Of a DNA stretch of 64,000 nucleotides, positions 16,293 to 24,324 are shown piece by piece. The number at the start of each line of letters is the position of its first letter. Position 1 is the stretch's first letter. Under the pieces are notes generated by a model. The model was not told the DNA's origin, made no database searches, and saw only the letters and a program-made list of their open reading frames with translations. The translations under genes were made by a program, and so were the position numbers. This DNA is from Hallerella sp963629575 (GTDB lineage: Bacteria; Fibrobacterota; Fibrobacteria; Fibrobacterales; Fibrobacteraceae), in NCBI GenBank assembly GCA_963629575.1, contig CAVGIM010000002.1, positions 52,113-116,112 of the forward strand, read 5' to 3'.

Positions 16293-17207
16293 CTAGAATC
16301 CAACACCCAGATGGAAAAGATGGTTCCCGTCTAGCACGGGATTTGACGCATAGGCGTAATCGAAGCGGATGCGGCCAAAGACAAGTCCGAGACCTGCCGA
16401 GACGCCGCTTTCCGTTTCGCCGCGACATGCATACCCGACCCGAAACGCAAGGGTCTTTTTATACAGAAGTTCGGAACCGAAACGCCATTCCGCATCGTAA
16501 TCCGCCCGACGATAGGCGTCTGCATGGAGAGCCAAATCGAAAATATCGAGAATGGGGTGCGTTCCCGAAATTCCCGCCGAAAGCGCCATCGGAGCGGACT
16601 CTTTTTCCGATTCGTATTCGGAAACCCAGCCGAAATTCGTAACGGTCGCGCCAAATGTGATGTAGCGATTCAACCGAAAGCTTGCGCCACCGTCCGCGAG
16701 AACCGCAATCGCCGTCGAATTGTCGATTGTCTGCGAAGCGAACCGCGCGGAAACCGCCCAGTTGAAGACCGAAGGCTTGCTACCGACGCCGAGCTGTAAC
16801 GCCCAAGCCATCGCCCCGTAATCTTCCGTCTTGAAACCTTCCTCGTCACGGCCCTCGATATCGCCGTAGCCCAGATATTCCACCGCCGCGCTTGTGTTCA
16901 GATATTTAAACGGCAAGCCGAAATAGACGGACGTGAGCTTTGCGTCGATACGGTTCGAAAACCGGACATGTTCGATGCCCGCCTGGGGAACGTCCGATGA
17001 CGCGGTCGCCAAGGGATTCCGGGAGACTTCCGAGAAGCCGCTCGGCATGGAAACGCCCGCTCCGGCAAGCGCCGCGGACCGCGGAGACGTCGAGAGCGTC
17101 AAAAACTTCATCGTCGTCCCGCCCTGATCGACATTCCAGAATCTGCCGCCCGCAAGGCATGTCGCGGCGCAGAGGAATGTTAAAAAGACGGATCGCTTGA
17201 AGTTCAT
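16293..17207 (-). CDS. PorV/PorQ-like outer-membrane protein
   Basis: A 304-residue outer-membrane beta-barrel. The signal peptide is MNFKRSVFLTFLCAATCLAG. The N-terminal GGTTMKFLTLSTSPRSAALAGAG stretch (split here at residue ~30-52), followed by NPLATA, is a hallmark of the PorV/PorQ (UPF0164-like) family. Amphipathic strands follow to the terminal HLFHLGVGF. In type IX systems PorV shuttles substrates to the attachment complex. Several enzymes in this window have sorting-like tails and could be clients. The T9SS role is inferred, and PorQ or a FadL-like transport role cannot be excluded. Confidence 0.75.
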   Translation of the reverse strand: MNFKRSVFLTFLCAATCLAGGRFWNVDQGGTTMKFLTLSTSPRSAALAGAGVSMPSGFSEVSRNPLATASSDVPQAGIEHVRFSNRIDAKLTSVYFGLPFKYLNTSAAVEYLGYGDIEGRDEEGFKTEDYGAMAWALQLGVGSKPSVFNWAVSARFASQTIDNSTAIAVLADGGASFRLNRYITFGATVTNFGWVSEYESEKESAPMALSAGISGTHPILDIFDLALHADAYRRADYDAEWRFGSELLYKKTLAFRVGYACRGETESGVSAGLGLVFGRIRFDYAYASNPVLDGNHLFHLGVGF

Positions 17208-17246
17208 GGCGTAAACATATAAAATTAAAACGGACGATGCGGAAAT

Positions 17247-18707
17247 TTACGCGGTTTTCCATTCCCGCATCACGGCGAGAACCTTTTCCTTGAGCTCCTC
17301 GGCGCGGGCCGCGGTGTCGCATTCCACGTAGCAACGAAGTTCCGGAGCGTTTCCGCTCGGACGCAAATGGATGATGTCGCCGCGGTCGAAGGTCATTCGG
17401 AAACCGTCCGTCGTGTCGGTCGAGACGATTTTCCCGGCAAGATGCCCGAAACAGGCTTCGCCCAGATTCCTTTCGATGATTTCCGCGACTTTTTTCCGGC
17501 TTTTTTCCGTGGGGAATTCTTTGACCCGGTCGCTTGCGGTAAAGCGTTTCGGCAAGGACTTGAACAAGTCTTCCACGCCGAGTTTCTGTCGTTTCGCGTC
17601 GAGAAGAACGGCTATCTGCGGGAGGAGCGCGTCACGCGTCGGAAGGGCCTTCAGAACCTTGCCGTCTAGGGAAATGTCCGTTTCGAGCAAGAATCCGCCA
17701 TTCGCTTCGTAGCCGGCAACCGTCTTCCCGTCGCTATCGAGTTCCTGCATTCCGAAAATGACGTAGGGACTTCCGATGCGCGTGCGAAGCGTCCGTTCGA
17801 AGAATCCGCACTTTTCGAGAGCCGTGTTGCAGCTTACCGGTGTCGCAATCCGCTCGATTCCGAGAGCCTTTGCCGCGAGAATCCCGAGGACGTCACCGCG
17901 AATCCACTTGCCTGTCGCATCGGCAAGGAGCGGACGATCGCTGTCACCGTCGGTGCTGACTATCGCGTCAAGCCCCTGTTTCGCCCATTCCGCGCCAAGC
18001 TTCACGTCTTCCGGACGGACCGCTTCCGTATCGACCGGAACAAAGACTTCGGAACGTCCGAGCGGAACGACAAAGGCGCCGAGACTTTTCAAAACATCCG
18101 TGATGATGTCGCGCCCGACAGCCGAATGCTGGTACACGCCGACAGTCAATCCGGACAAGGCGTCGCTCCCGAAAAAATCCAGATAGCGATTTTTGTAGCT
18201 TTCGCGGGCCTCCGTATTTTCGAGCGGCAATTCGACGGGATTTGCGAGCATTCCGTCCTCGCCGAACTTCGAAGCGTCCAGTTCGAAACTCTCGGAGCGG
18301 ATTCCGGCTTCGTCCTTTTTGGAAATTTCCCCTTTCGGATGGTTGAACTTGATACCGTTCCGGTCCGCGGGGATGTGGCTTCCCGTCACCATGATAGTCG
18401 GGATCGACTTTTCAATTCCGTAAAGCGCAATCGCCGGGCTGGGAATCCGTCCGCTGTAAACTACGTTCCAGTCCAGGTCCTCGGCCGCCGTCGCGATGGC
18501 CCGTAGAATTCTCCCTGTGCTCGGACGCAGGTCGCCCGCAATCGCAACCGTCCTTTCGGAAGGATAGTTCTTTTCGCAATAGGCAAGAAATGCGAATGTG
18601 TAGCTGTAGCAGACCAAATCGGTCATCTGGGAGACTAGTCCGCGAGCGCCGCTCGTTCCAAAGCCGACCCCGCTCGAAACCATCATGTCGTTTATGGAAA
18701 TTTTCAT
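17247..18707 (-). CDS. Phosphohexomutase (phosphoglucomutase/phosphomannomutase family)
   Basis: A 486-residue alpha-D-phosphohexomutase that interconverts sugar 1- and 6-phosphates. The phosphoserine is in MVTGSHIPADRNGIK. The magnesium loop is STDGDSDRP, the sugar-specificity loop GYEANGGF and the phosphate-binding loop RPSGNAPELR. Whether it prefers glucose, mannose or glucosamine cannot be read; GYEANGG suggests the PMM/PGM group. TATATT (complement of 18715-18720) ends seven bases before the ATG, and no Shine-Dalgarno is visible. Confidence 0.93.
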   Translation of the reverse strand: MKISINDMMVSSGVGFGTSGARGLVSQMTDLVCYSYTFAFLAYCEKNYPSERTVAIAGDLRPSTGRILRAIATAAEDLDWNVVYSGRIPSPAIALYGIEKSIPTIMVTGSHIPADRNGIKFNHPKGEISKKDEAGIRSESFELDASKFGEDGMLANPVELPLENTEARESYKNRYLDFFGSDALSGLTVGVYQHSAVGRDIITDVLKSLGAFVVPLGRSEVFVPVDTEAVRPEDVKLGAEWAKQGLDAIVSTDGDSDRPLLADATGKWIRGDVLGILAAKALGIERIATPVSCNTALEKCGFFERTLRTRIGSPYVIFGMQELDSDGKTVAGYEANGGFLLETDISLDGKVLKALPTRDALLPQIAVLLDAKRQKLGVEDLFKSLPKRFTASDRVKEFPTEKSRKKVAEIIERNLGEACFGHLAGKIVSTDTTDGFRMTFDRGDIIHLRPSGNAPELRCYVECDTAARAEELKEKVLAVMREWKTA

Positions 18708-19075
18708 GCCGCTAAATATAGATTAGTCGAGAGAGCTTGGTGCTTATCAGAGCTTAGTCCAGAGAGCTTAGAGCTTAGAGACGCAGAGCGGGCTGCTACT
18801 TTCTGCCGAAAGGCTTTTGACGTTTCACGTCTAGGCTTTTTGTCGCCAAGCGACCTGTTTTCCGCCTGGCGGCGGAGGGTGCGCCTGCCTGTCGGCAGAC
18901 AGGCCTTCCCGGCGAGGGGCGTGCCAGAGTTTAGTCGGGAGAACTTAGATCTTAGAACAGTGAACGTTTAAGCTTCTTGTATGCAGAACATAGATGTCTG
19001 AAAATCTCAGTTCTAAAATCTCAGTTCTAAGTTCTGATTTCCCTTCCTTGCATCCACCCCCTAGGCCACGCGGTG

Positions 19076-19186
19076 TCAGAGCTTAGTTAGCAGAGCTTAG
19101 AGACGCAGAGCGATCCGCTTTACATTTGAACCTAAACGTCTGCGAAACTCGGATCTAAGCTCCAAGTTCTAAGCTCTGATCTCCAC
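19076..19186 (+). repeat. Long intergenic repeat, copy 1
   Basis: The 51 bases starting with GAGACGCAGAGCGATCCGC near 19100 are exactly reverse-complementary to 63950-64000. Similarity continues to about 19180 with a few mismatches. Confidence 0.85.
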
Positions 19187-19281
19187 TCTTCACACTCATC
19201 TAGACTCCCGCCGACTGTAAAATTTTTCTTTACGGTGGATTTTTCGGAGAAAAAAGCGTTTAAATCCAGGAACTTTCTTCA

Positions 19282-19388
19282 GGGAACCTCTGAAAACTAC
19301 CTTACTCAAGAAAATTGGAGCGAAACCTAGCGAAGGCAAGAATAACAAACCAGCGCAAAGCGTCGCAACCAAATTTTTAGAAGTAACC
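19282..19388. mobile_element. MITE copy B (diverged)
   Basis: Left end GGGAACCTCTGAAAACT, interior AGCGCAAAGCGTCGCAACC, right end AAATTTTTAGAAGTAACC. It lies directly before the NYN gene, whose AGGAG Shine-Dalgarno begins just after the right end. Confidence 0.7.
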
Positions 19389-19407
19389 TCAAACAGGAGA
19401 ACTCGAT

Positions 19408-20106
19408 ATGCAGGAAAAAACTCAAAAGCGCCATTCGTTCAAGGTGGGACTTTTCGTTGATGGATTCACGCTCCGAAAGGTAAACGAGTATTACCGCGGA
19501 TTGAATCCGGAATGCGCAGGAATTAACTTTCTAGGTCTAAAGAACTGGGTTGCGGTTCATGTTTCGCGCTATTTCTGGCCGGGAAAGTCTATCGAAATGA
19601 TGGCGCATTACTATCACCCCTACCGCAATCCGGAAGCGGACAACGATTTTCGCCATGCAGGTGTAAAGCATTTTTCGGGCGAACTGTCCAAGGCCGGTTT
19701 CGATGTCCACTTCGCCTCGATCAATTATGCGAACAGTCTCTGTCCGAACATGGAACTCAAGGACGACGTACTTCTCTATGCGGAATATCGGGAACTAGAC
19801 GCCCTTGTCCTCGCCAGTACACAGGGACAGTATTCGGACATTCCCGCACGACTCGCCTCGATGGACATTCCGACCCTGCTTCTCGGCTGGAATTTCACCT
19901 ATCGCAACCGCGAAAAGGAAGTCCACTGGCACACTGACCAGAACTTGAAGCGGCAATCGACCTTTTACGTTCCCATGGAACGCGTCATGGAAAAAGCCAG
20001 CACGGACGTGCTGGCTCGAAACCTCTTTCTCTCTCCCCGAATGAACGTTACAGCTTGTCGCGGATCTTTTTCTGGTTTTCCGAAAGGAATGTCCAGGTTA
20101 TCTTAG
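19408..20106 (+). CDS. NYN-domain protein (LabA/DUF88-like)
   Basis: A 232-residue protein with the NYN/PIN-like nuclease fold. The first strand FKVGLFVDGFTL has the conserved Asp, then KDDVLLYAEYRELDALVLAST. The usual SGDGDF motif is replaced by STQGQYSDI, so one metal ligand may be lost. A YVPMERVMEKA helix lies near the C terminus. AGGAG precedes the ATG. Its 3' end overlaps the convergent outer-membrane protein gene by 59 nt. It may be an RNase with altered activity or an RNA-binding relative. Confidence 0.65.
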   Translation: MQEKTQKRHSFKVGLFVDGFTLRKVNEYYRGLNPECAGINFLGLKNWVAVHVSRYFWPGKSIEMMAHYYHPYRNPEADNDFRHAGVKHFSGELSKAGFDVHFASINYANSLCPNMELKDDVLLYAEYRELDALVLASTQGQYSDIPARLASMDIPTLLLGWNFTYRNREKEVHWHTDQNLKRQSTFYVPMERVMEKASTDVLARNLFLSPRMNVTACRGSFSGFPKGMSRLS

Positions 20107-20893
20107 CGCCGAGGAACCATGTGTCACCGTTGTTGTCCGAATCGCCAAGCTTGTGGTCTTCAAAGTCGAACTCGTTGAAGCGGATGACGCGGTAGCCCGC
20201 ATAGGCGCCGACGGAAATCGGATCGATGGAAATGCGGAACTCCATCTGCGCGTTGAAAGTCGGCGACAGAGTGCTGTAATAGCGATTGTTCGCATGCACA
20301 TAGGTGGAATCCGTCCCCGATTCGAGGAAGTCGTAGTCGGAAGCAAGATGGACATTCAACAGATTCAGACCAATGCCCGCGGACGGGATCAAGTTGATAA
20401 CCGTGTTTTCGCCAAAGATCTTCCAGCCAAACATCCAGTCAATACCGTAAGCGAACCACTTGACGTCATAGAGACGTTCGCCGGTCGTGCTGCTGGAACT
20501 CGCCGGTCTGTCCGAAACCTGGGTCGGCATGAAGTTGATGTCGAACCAGGTGAGGAACTGGTGATACTGGGCCCCGACTTCGATGTGGAGACCCAGATAG
20601 TAATCATTGAAATGCTCGTAGCGCGAAATGTCCTTGTCGGGGAGCGTCCCCTTGACCGTATCGCCCTCTGCGGTGATCTCTTCGACGACAACGCCCTGGT
20701 TCTTGCTGAATAGAAGCCTGTTTAGATAGCTTGCGTATGCGCTGTGCATTCCGCGATAATCCGCACCGACGGAAATAAATCCACGGATATCGTGCTTCTC
20801 GTAGAATCCCTCTTCGGGTTCGGCAAAGGCGGAAGCCGTTATCGCCAAAAGACTTGCGACAAAAATCAAGAGTCTGGAAAAATTTCGCTTCAT
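20048..20893 (-). CDS. Outer-membrane beta-barrel protein
   Basis: A 281-residue exported protein. The signal peptide is MKRNFSRLLIFVASLLAITA with cleavage after AFA. Alternating aromatic and polar strands fit a small beta-barrel: for example DYYLGLHIEVGAQYHQFLTWF, WFAYGIDWMFGWKIF and ISVGAYAGYRVIRF (shown in pieces). It ends in WFLGAKITWTFLSENQ. No specific family is recognised. The start was set at the signal peptide, since the longer upstream reading is not protein-like. It is convergent and overlapping with the NYN gene and divergent from the binding-protein gene. Confidence 0.65.
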   Translation of the reverse strand: MKRNFSRLLIFVASLLAITASAFAEPEEGFYEKHDIRGFISVGADYRGMHSAYASYLNRLLFSKNQGVVVEEITAEGDTVKGTLPDKDISRYEHFNDYYLGLHIEVGAQYHQFLTWFDINFMPTQVSDRPASSSSTTGERLYDVKWFAYGIDWMFGWKIFGENTVINLIPSAGIGLNLLNVHLASDYDFLESGTDSTYVHANNRYYSTLSPTFNAQMEFRISIDPISVGAYAGYRVIRFNEFDFEDHKLGDSDNNGDTWFLGAKITWTFLSENQKKIRDKL

Positions 20894-20957
20894 AACCTTA
20901 AAATAGCTTAAAAATTTATCCGGTGGACAGTTTCTTGCAAAAATTTGCCCTTTTCGC

Positions 20958-20976
20958 TCGCCTCTAAAAATTCCAT
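20958..20976. repeat. MITE terminal fragment (copy F)
   Basis: CGCCTCTAAAAATTCCAT matches the reverse complement of the right end of MITE copy C over 18 bases. No interior is recognisable. It lies between the divergent outer-membrane protein and binding-protein genes. Confidence 0.5.
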
Positions 20977-21034
20977 CCTGTTTGGGGGAAATTTTCTTTC
21001 CGCGTTCCAAAGTTCCGTTTTTTAAATTTTCGCC

Positions 21035-22195
21035 ATGAAAAAGTTCCTCGCCGCCTTGGCCATCGTCACCCTGCTCTGCCTGTATTTTGTCCCGCGGACT
21101 TCCTTTCGCCAACCCGAAAGGGAATCCCCTGCCGTATGCAGGGAAGTTTCGGCACAGTCCCTTTCCGACGCAAGGAACTTCGGAATCGACTCTTGCGGAA
21201 GCTCCCGAATTCTCTGGGTAAGGAACGGGAACGCCGCAACGCTTCGCTGGATTCTAGAAGATTCCAAAGGTGCAGAACCCCTGCCGCAAAATATCGCCGA
21301 ATATCCGAAAATAAAGGTTCCCGCGAATCGGATCGTCGCGCTCTCTTCGACCTATCTGGGCTATCTGAAGCTCCTGGGCGTCGAGGACCGGATTGTCGGA
21401 ATGGATTCTCGAAAATACGTTGCGGACAGTTCCTTTTACGTTCGGATGAAGTCGGGAAAAGTCCGGGAAGTCGGTGGCGCGGACGCCTTGCCCGAAGCCA
21501 TCTTTGAACTTTCGCCCGATGTTGTCCTCGCGTTTTCGACAGGGGGCTCCGTCTATGACACGTACCCGAAGCTCGAACGTCTGAAGATGCCCGTCGTGCT
21601 GACAGCGGAATGGACCGAGCGTTCGCCGCTTGCCAAGGCGGAATGGATAAAGTTCTTCGGAATCCTTTCGGGAAAGGAGGCCCTTGCCGATTCGCTTTTC
21701 TCCGGAATAAAGTCTCGCTACGAGTCCCTGCGCGCGCGCATGGATTCCGTTTCGACGCGACCTGTCGTTTTTACCGGAACGCCGTCTTACGGGACATGGT
21801 TCGCTTCGACCGGGGACAGCTACATGGCGAACCTGATTCGCGATGCCGGCGGAAAGTATCTCTGGTCCGCGGACTCTTCGGAAGAGTCGCTCTCGATGCC
21901 GTTCGAGAAGGCCTTCCAGGATGTTCAGGCGGCGGATATCTGGCTGAACCCCGGAGGCGCTTCGAGTTTCGAGGAACTTTTGACCCGAGAAGCTCGGCTA
22001 GAGCGCTTTCCCGTGTGGAAGACCGGAGAAATTTACGAGTACGATTTGCGAAAAGGTCCGGAAGGCGGGCTGGATTTCTACGAAAGCGCCGTCGTCAAGC
22101 CCGATTCCCTATTGTTAGACGTGGCAAAAATTCTCCATCCGGCGGATTTTCGATCCGCGCCGTCCAAATGGTATCGCAAACTTTCTAATATTTAG
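21035..22195 (+). CDS. TroA-like ABC-transporter substrate-binding protein (BtuF/FecB type)
   Basis: A 386-residue exported binding protein for a metal chelate such as vitamin B12 or a siderophore. It has an N-terminal hydrophobic signal, then PANRIVALSSTYLGYLKLLG, VGMDSRKYV, EAIFELSPDVVLAF and a second lobe with VVFTGTPSYGTWF and AADIWLNPGG. These are the pattern of PBP2/TroA proteins. The permease and ATPase are not adjacent. TAAATT at 21023-21028 lies six bases before the ATG. The ligand cannot be assigned. Confidence 0.8.
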   Translation: MKKFLAALAIVTLLCLYFVPRTSFRQPERESPAVCREVSAQSLSDARNFGIDSCGSSRILWVRNGNAATLRWILEDSKGAEPLPQNIAEYPKIKVPANRIVALSSTYLGYLKLLGVEDRIVGMDSRKYVADSSFYVRMKSGKVREVGGADALPEAIFELSPDVVLAFSTGGSVYDTYPKLERLKMPVVLTAEWTERSPLAKAEWIKFFGILSGKEALADSLFSGIKSRYESLRARMDSVSTRPVVFTGTPSYGTWFASTGDSYMANLIRDAGGKYLWSADSSEESLSMPFEKAFQDVQAADIWLNPGGASSFEELLTREARLERFPVWKTGEIYEYDLRKGPEGGLDFYESAVVKPDSLLLDVAKILHPADFRSAPSKWYRKLSNI

Positions 22196-22200
22196 GCGAT

Positions 22201-22998
22201 ATGGCAGTGAATTCGAGCATCGGTGACTGGATTTCGGCTTCCTACGAACGGGAAGTGCCGTTTTTGCAGCAGATTCCACGCGAGTCGGCGGATTTCTTTC
22301 TGCTGAACTCGCAAATTCGGGAATACGAAGCGGGCGAAGTAATAATCACCGGCCACAGCGAAGGCGAAACGTTCTGCGTACTCCAGAGCGGCAGGGCGCA
22401 AATCTGCGGCAAGATGCTTTCGGACGGGCACTACAACGTGCTAGCCTGGCTCGAAGCAGGCGCGTGTTTCGGCGAAATGTCCATTATCTGCAACGAGAGG
22501 ACTAGCAACACGGTCGTAGCCGCCGAGGATTGCACGGTTCTTCACCTTTCGCGCGATGCGTTCATCAAGTTTCTCGAAAAGAATCCGAGCATCATGGTGT
22601 GCCTGTACAAGATTGCCGCGGACAGGCTTCGCGCAAAGAACCAGGCCCTCGACGAATTTGAAAGCCTTTCGCTTCTCGCAAGCGCAAAGGTGCTGCCTTT
22701 CATCGACTTTGCGCAAACGCTCGAAAAGAGCCGCATCACGGGAACGGTTCTCTTCGAATGCAACGGAACTACCGGATTCATCGCGTTCAAGGACGGAAGG
22801 ATCTGCTGCGCGAAATGCGGAAGACTCACCGGTCCGGACGCTCTTGAACAGATGCTTTCCTGGAGCGACGAGACGCTCTTCAAGTTGGACACCCACCTGA
22901 TGCCCGACACGGTGAACATCAGCCAGGAATCCGACACGACCAGCTTGATTTTGGATGCTTTGCGGAATATCGACGAAAAGCAGAATCAAAAGAAATAA
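22201..22998 (+). CDS. Cyclic-nucleotide-binding domain plus DUF4388-like protein
   Basis: A 265-residue cytoplasmic regulator. Residues about 25-140 form a cNMP-binding domain, with YEAGEVIITGHSEGETFCVL and the phosphate cassette GEMSIICNERTSNTVVA, retaining its Glu and Arg. Residues about 150-255 resemble DUF4388 (ITGTVLFECNGTTGFIAFKDG and TGPDALEQMLSW). There is no DNA-binding helix-turn-helix, so it is not a CRP-type activator. It starts 5 nt after the binding-protein gene and ends 20 nt before purM. The role is unknown. Confidence 0.8.
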   Translation: MAVNSSIGDWISASYEREVPFLQQIPRESADFFLLNSQIREYEAGEVIITGHSEGETFCVLQSGRAQICGKMLSDGHYNVLAWLEAGACFGEMSIICNERTSNTVVAAEDCTVLHLSRDAFIKFLEKNPSIMVCLYKIAADRLRAKNQALDEFESLSLLASAKVLPFIDFAQTLEKSRITGTVLFECNGTTGFIAFKDGRICCAKCGRLTGPDALEQMLSWSDETLFKLDTHLMPDTVNISQESDTTSLILDALRNIDEKQNQKK

Positions 22999-23018
22999 AA
23001 CAACCAAAGGAAAAACGT

Positions 23019-24044
23019 ATGAATTATGCAGACGCAGGTGTTTCCCTTTCTCGCGCAGACCAGGCGATGGTCGGCGTGAAAAAGTCCGTCCGTTCCACGT
23101 TCAACCAGGGAGTCCTGGGCGATGTCGGAAATTTCGGCGGTCTTTTCACGCTCAATCATCTCGGCCTCAAGGACCCTGTTCTCGTGAGTTCCGTCGATGG
23201 AGTCGGGACAAAGCTCAAGGTCGATATCGAAATGGGAACGCACACGCTTCCGGGACAAGACATCGTGAACCACTGCTGCAACGATATTCTGGTCCAGGGC
23301 GCGCGCCCGCTGTTTTTCCTCGATTACGTGGCGATGGGAAGCCTCGAACCGTCCGTGATGGACAGCATCGTCGTGGGCATGGCAAAGGCCTGCCGCGAAA
23401 ACGACATGGTCCTTATCGGCGGCGAAACGGCGGAAATGCCGGGTTTCTACGCAAAGGGCGACTACGATATTTCGGGAACGATTGTCGGCGTCGTGGAACG
23501 CGACAACATCATCGACGGTTCGCACATTCATCCGGGGACAAAGATCCTCGGACTTCCCTCGACAGGGCTTCACACGAACGGCTATTCGCTCGCCCGCAAG
23601 GCCCTCTTTGACGTTGCCGGCTACACGGTGAAAAGCAAGGTCGAAGGTCTCGACGGGACTATCGGCGAAGCGCTGACCGTTCCGCACAGAAGCTACTACA
23701 AGAGCCTTATCGACCTGACGAACGCGAAAAAGATCGACGGCATGGTACACGTCACCGGTTCGGGTTTCCAGGGAAACATCCCGCGCATCCTTCCGGAAAG
23801 CGTGGACGTGGTTATCGACCGCTCCGCTTGGCAGGTTCCCGCGATTTTCAAGCTTATCCAGCAGGCGGGCACGGTCGAAAAGGACGAAATGTATTCGACT
23901 TTCAACATGGGAATCGGAATGCTCCTCTTTGTCGATGACGCAAATCTCGCCGAAGTCGAGGCGCACCTCAAGGCGAAAAGCGAGCCGTTCTATATGGTCG
24001 GCGAAGTCGTGAAGGGTTCTCGAAAGGTTCTTTTCCGCGACTAG
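23019..24044 (+). CDS. purM: Phosphoribosylformylglycinamidine cyclo-ligase
   Basis: Makes aminoimidazole ribotide in purine synthesis. The protein has 341 residues, of normal length. It starts MNYADAGVSLSRADQAM. The conserved SVDGVGTKLK, HCCNDILVQGARPLFFLDY, GGETAEMPGFY and FNMGIGM motifs are all intact. No other purine gene is adjacent. A hairpin terminator follows. Confidence 0.97.
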   Translation: MNYADAGVSLSRADQAMVGVKKSVRSTFNQGVLGDVGNFGGLFTLNHLGLKDPVLVSSVDGVGTKLKVDIEMGTHTLPGQDIVNHCCNDILVQGARPLFFLDYVAMGSLEPSVMDSIVVGMAKACRENDMVLIGGETAEMPGFYAKGDYDISGTIVGVVERDNIIDGSHIHPGTKILGLPSTGLHTNGYSLARKALFDVAGYTVKSKVEGLDGTIGEALTVPHRSYYKSLIDLTNAKKIDGMVHVTGSGFQGNIPRILPESVDVVIDRSAWQVPAIFKLIQQAGTVEKDEMYSTFNMGIGMLLFVDDANLAEVEAHLKAKSEPFYMVGEVVKGSRKVLFRD

Positions 24045-24059
24045 AAATTTCGTACAAAC

Positions 24060-24088
24060 GAAAAGGCTTCCCGTCCGGAAGCCTTTTT
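24060..24088 (+). terminator. Terminator after purM
   Basis: Stem AAAAGGCTTCC / GGAAGCCTTTT with a short loop and T run, 17 nt past the stop. Confidence 0.9.
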
Positions 24089-24151
24089 GTTTTCTTTTAA
24101 TCCCTCGCCCTGCCGGAGCACCATGGGAAATTCTATATTCACATATCGTTA

Positions 24152-24272
24152 GGGAACCTCTAAAAATTGACTTGGTAAAGAAAATTTGAGTGAGACCAGC
24201 GATGGCAGGAAAGCCAAACCAGCGCAAAGCGTCGCAACCAGATTTTTGAAAATGGAATTTTTAGAGGCGACC
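24152..24272. mobile_element. MITE copy C
   Basis: Left end GGGAACCTCTAAAAATT, right end AATTTTTAGAGGCGACC, interior with AGCGCAAAGCGTCGCAACC. The two ends are inverted repeats with mismatches near the outer edge. It lies between purM and the RNase G gene. Confidence 0.8.
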
Positions 24273-24324
24273 TTTAATGGGTCCCGTCTGGGATTCGAAG
24301 GGTTTGTCTTATTTAGGAGTTTGA

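Larger units (their letters stand above)
18708..19407. repeat. 700-bp repeat-rich spacer
   Basis: No gene is visible. Two related units carry CAGAGCTTAG...GAGACGCAGAGCG at the left and TCTAAGTTCTGAT or CTAAGCTCTGATCTCC at the right: roughly 18750-19060 and 19076-19186. The outer ends are inverted repeats of each other. Internal hairpins include GCCTGTC/GACAGGC (18887-18904) and a CCGCC/GGCGG stem near 18865. The right unit recurs in inverted orientation at the end of the window. MITE copy B occupies 19282-19388. Confidence 0.7.

Noticed and set aside
18708..19407. CRISPR array or tandem repeat array in the spacer
   Set aside because: The repeats are few, unequal and inverted, with no regular spacers and no cas genes anywhere in the window.
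20048..21112. Outer-membrane protein with 73 extra N-terminal residues
   Set aside because: The ATG at 20893 starts a clear signal peptide. The extension is hydrophilic and crosses a MITE fragment.
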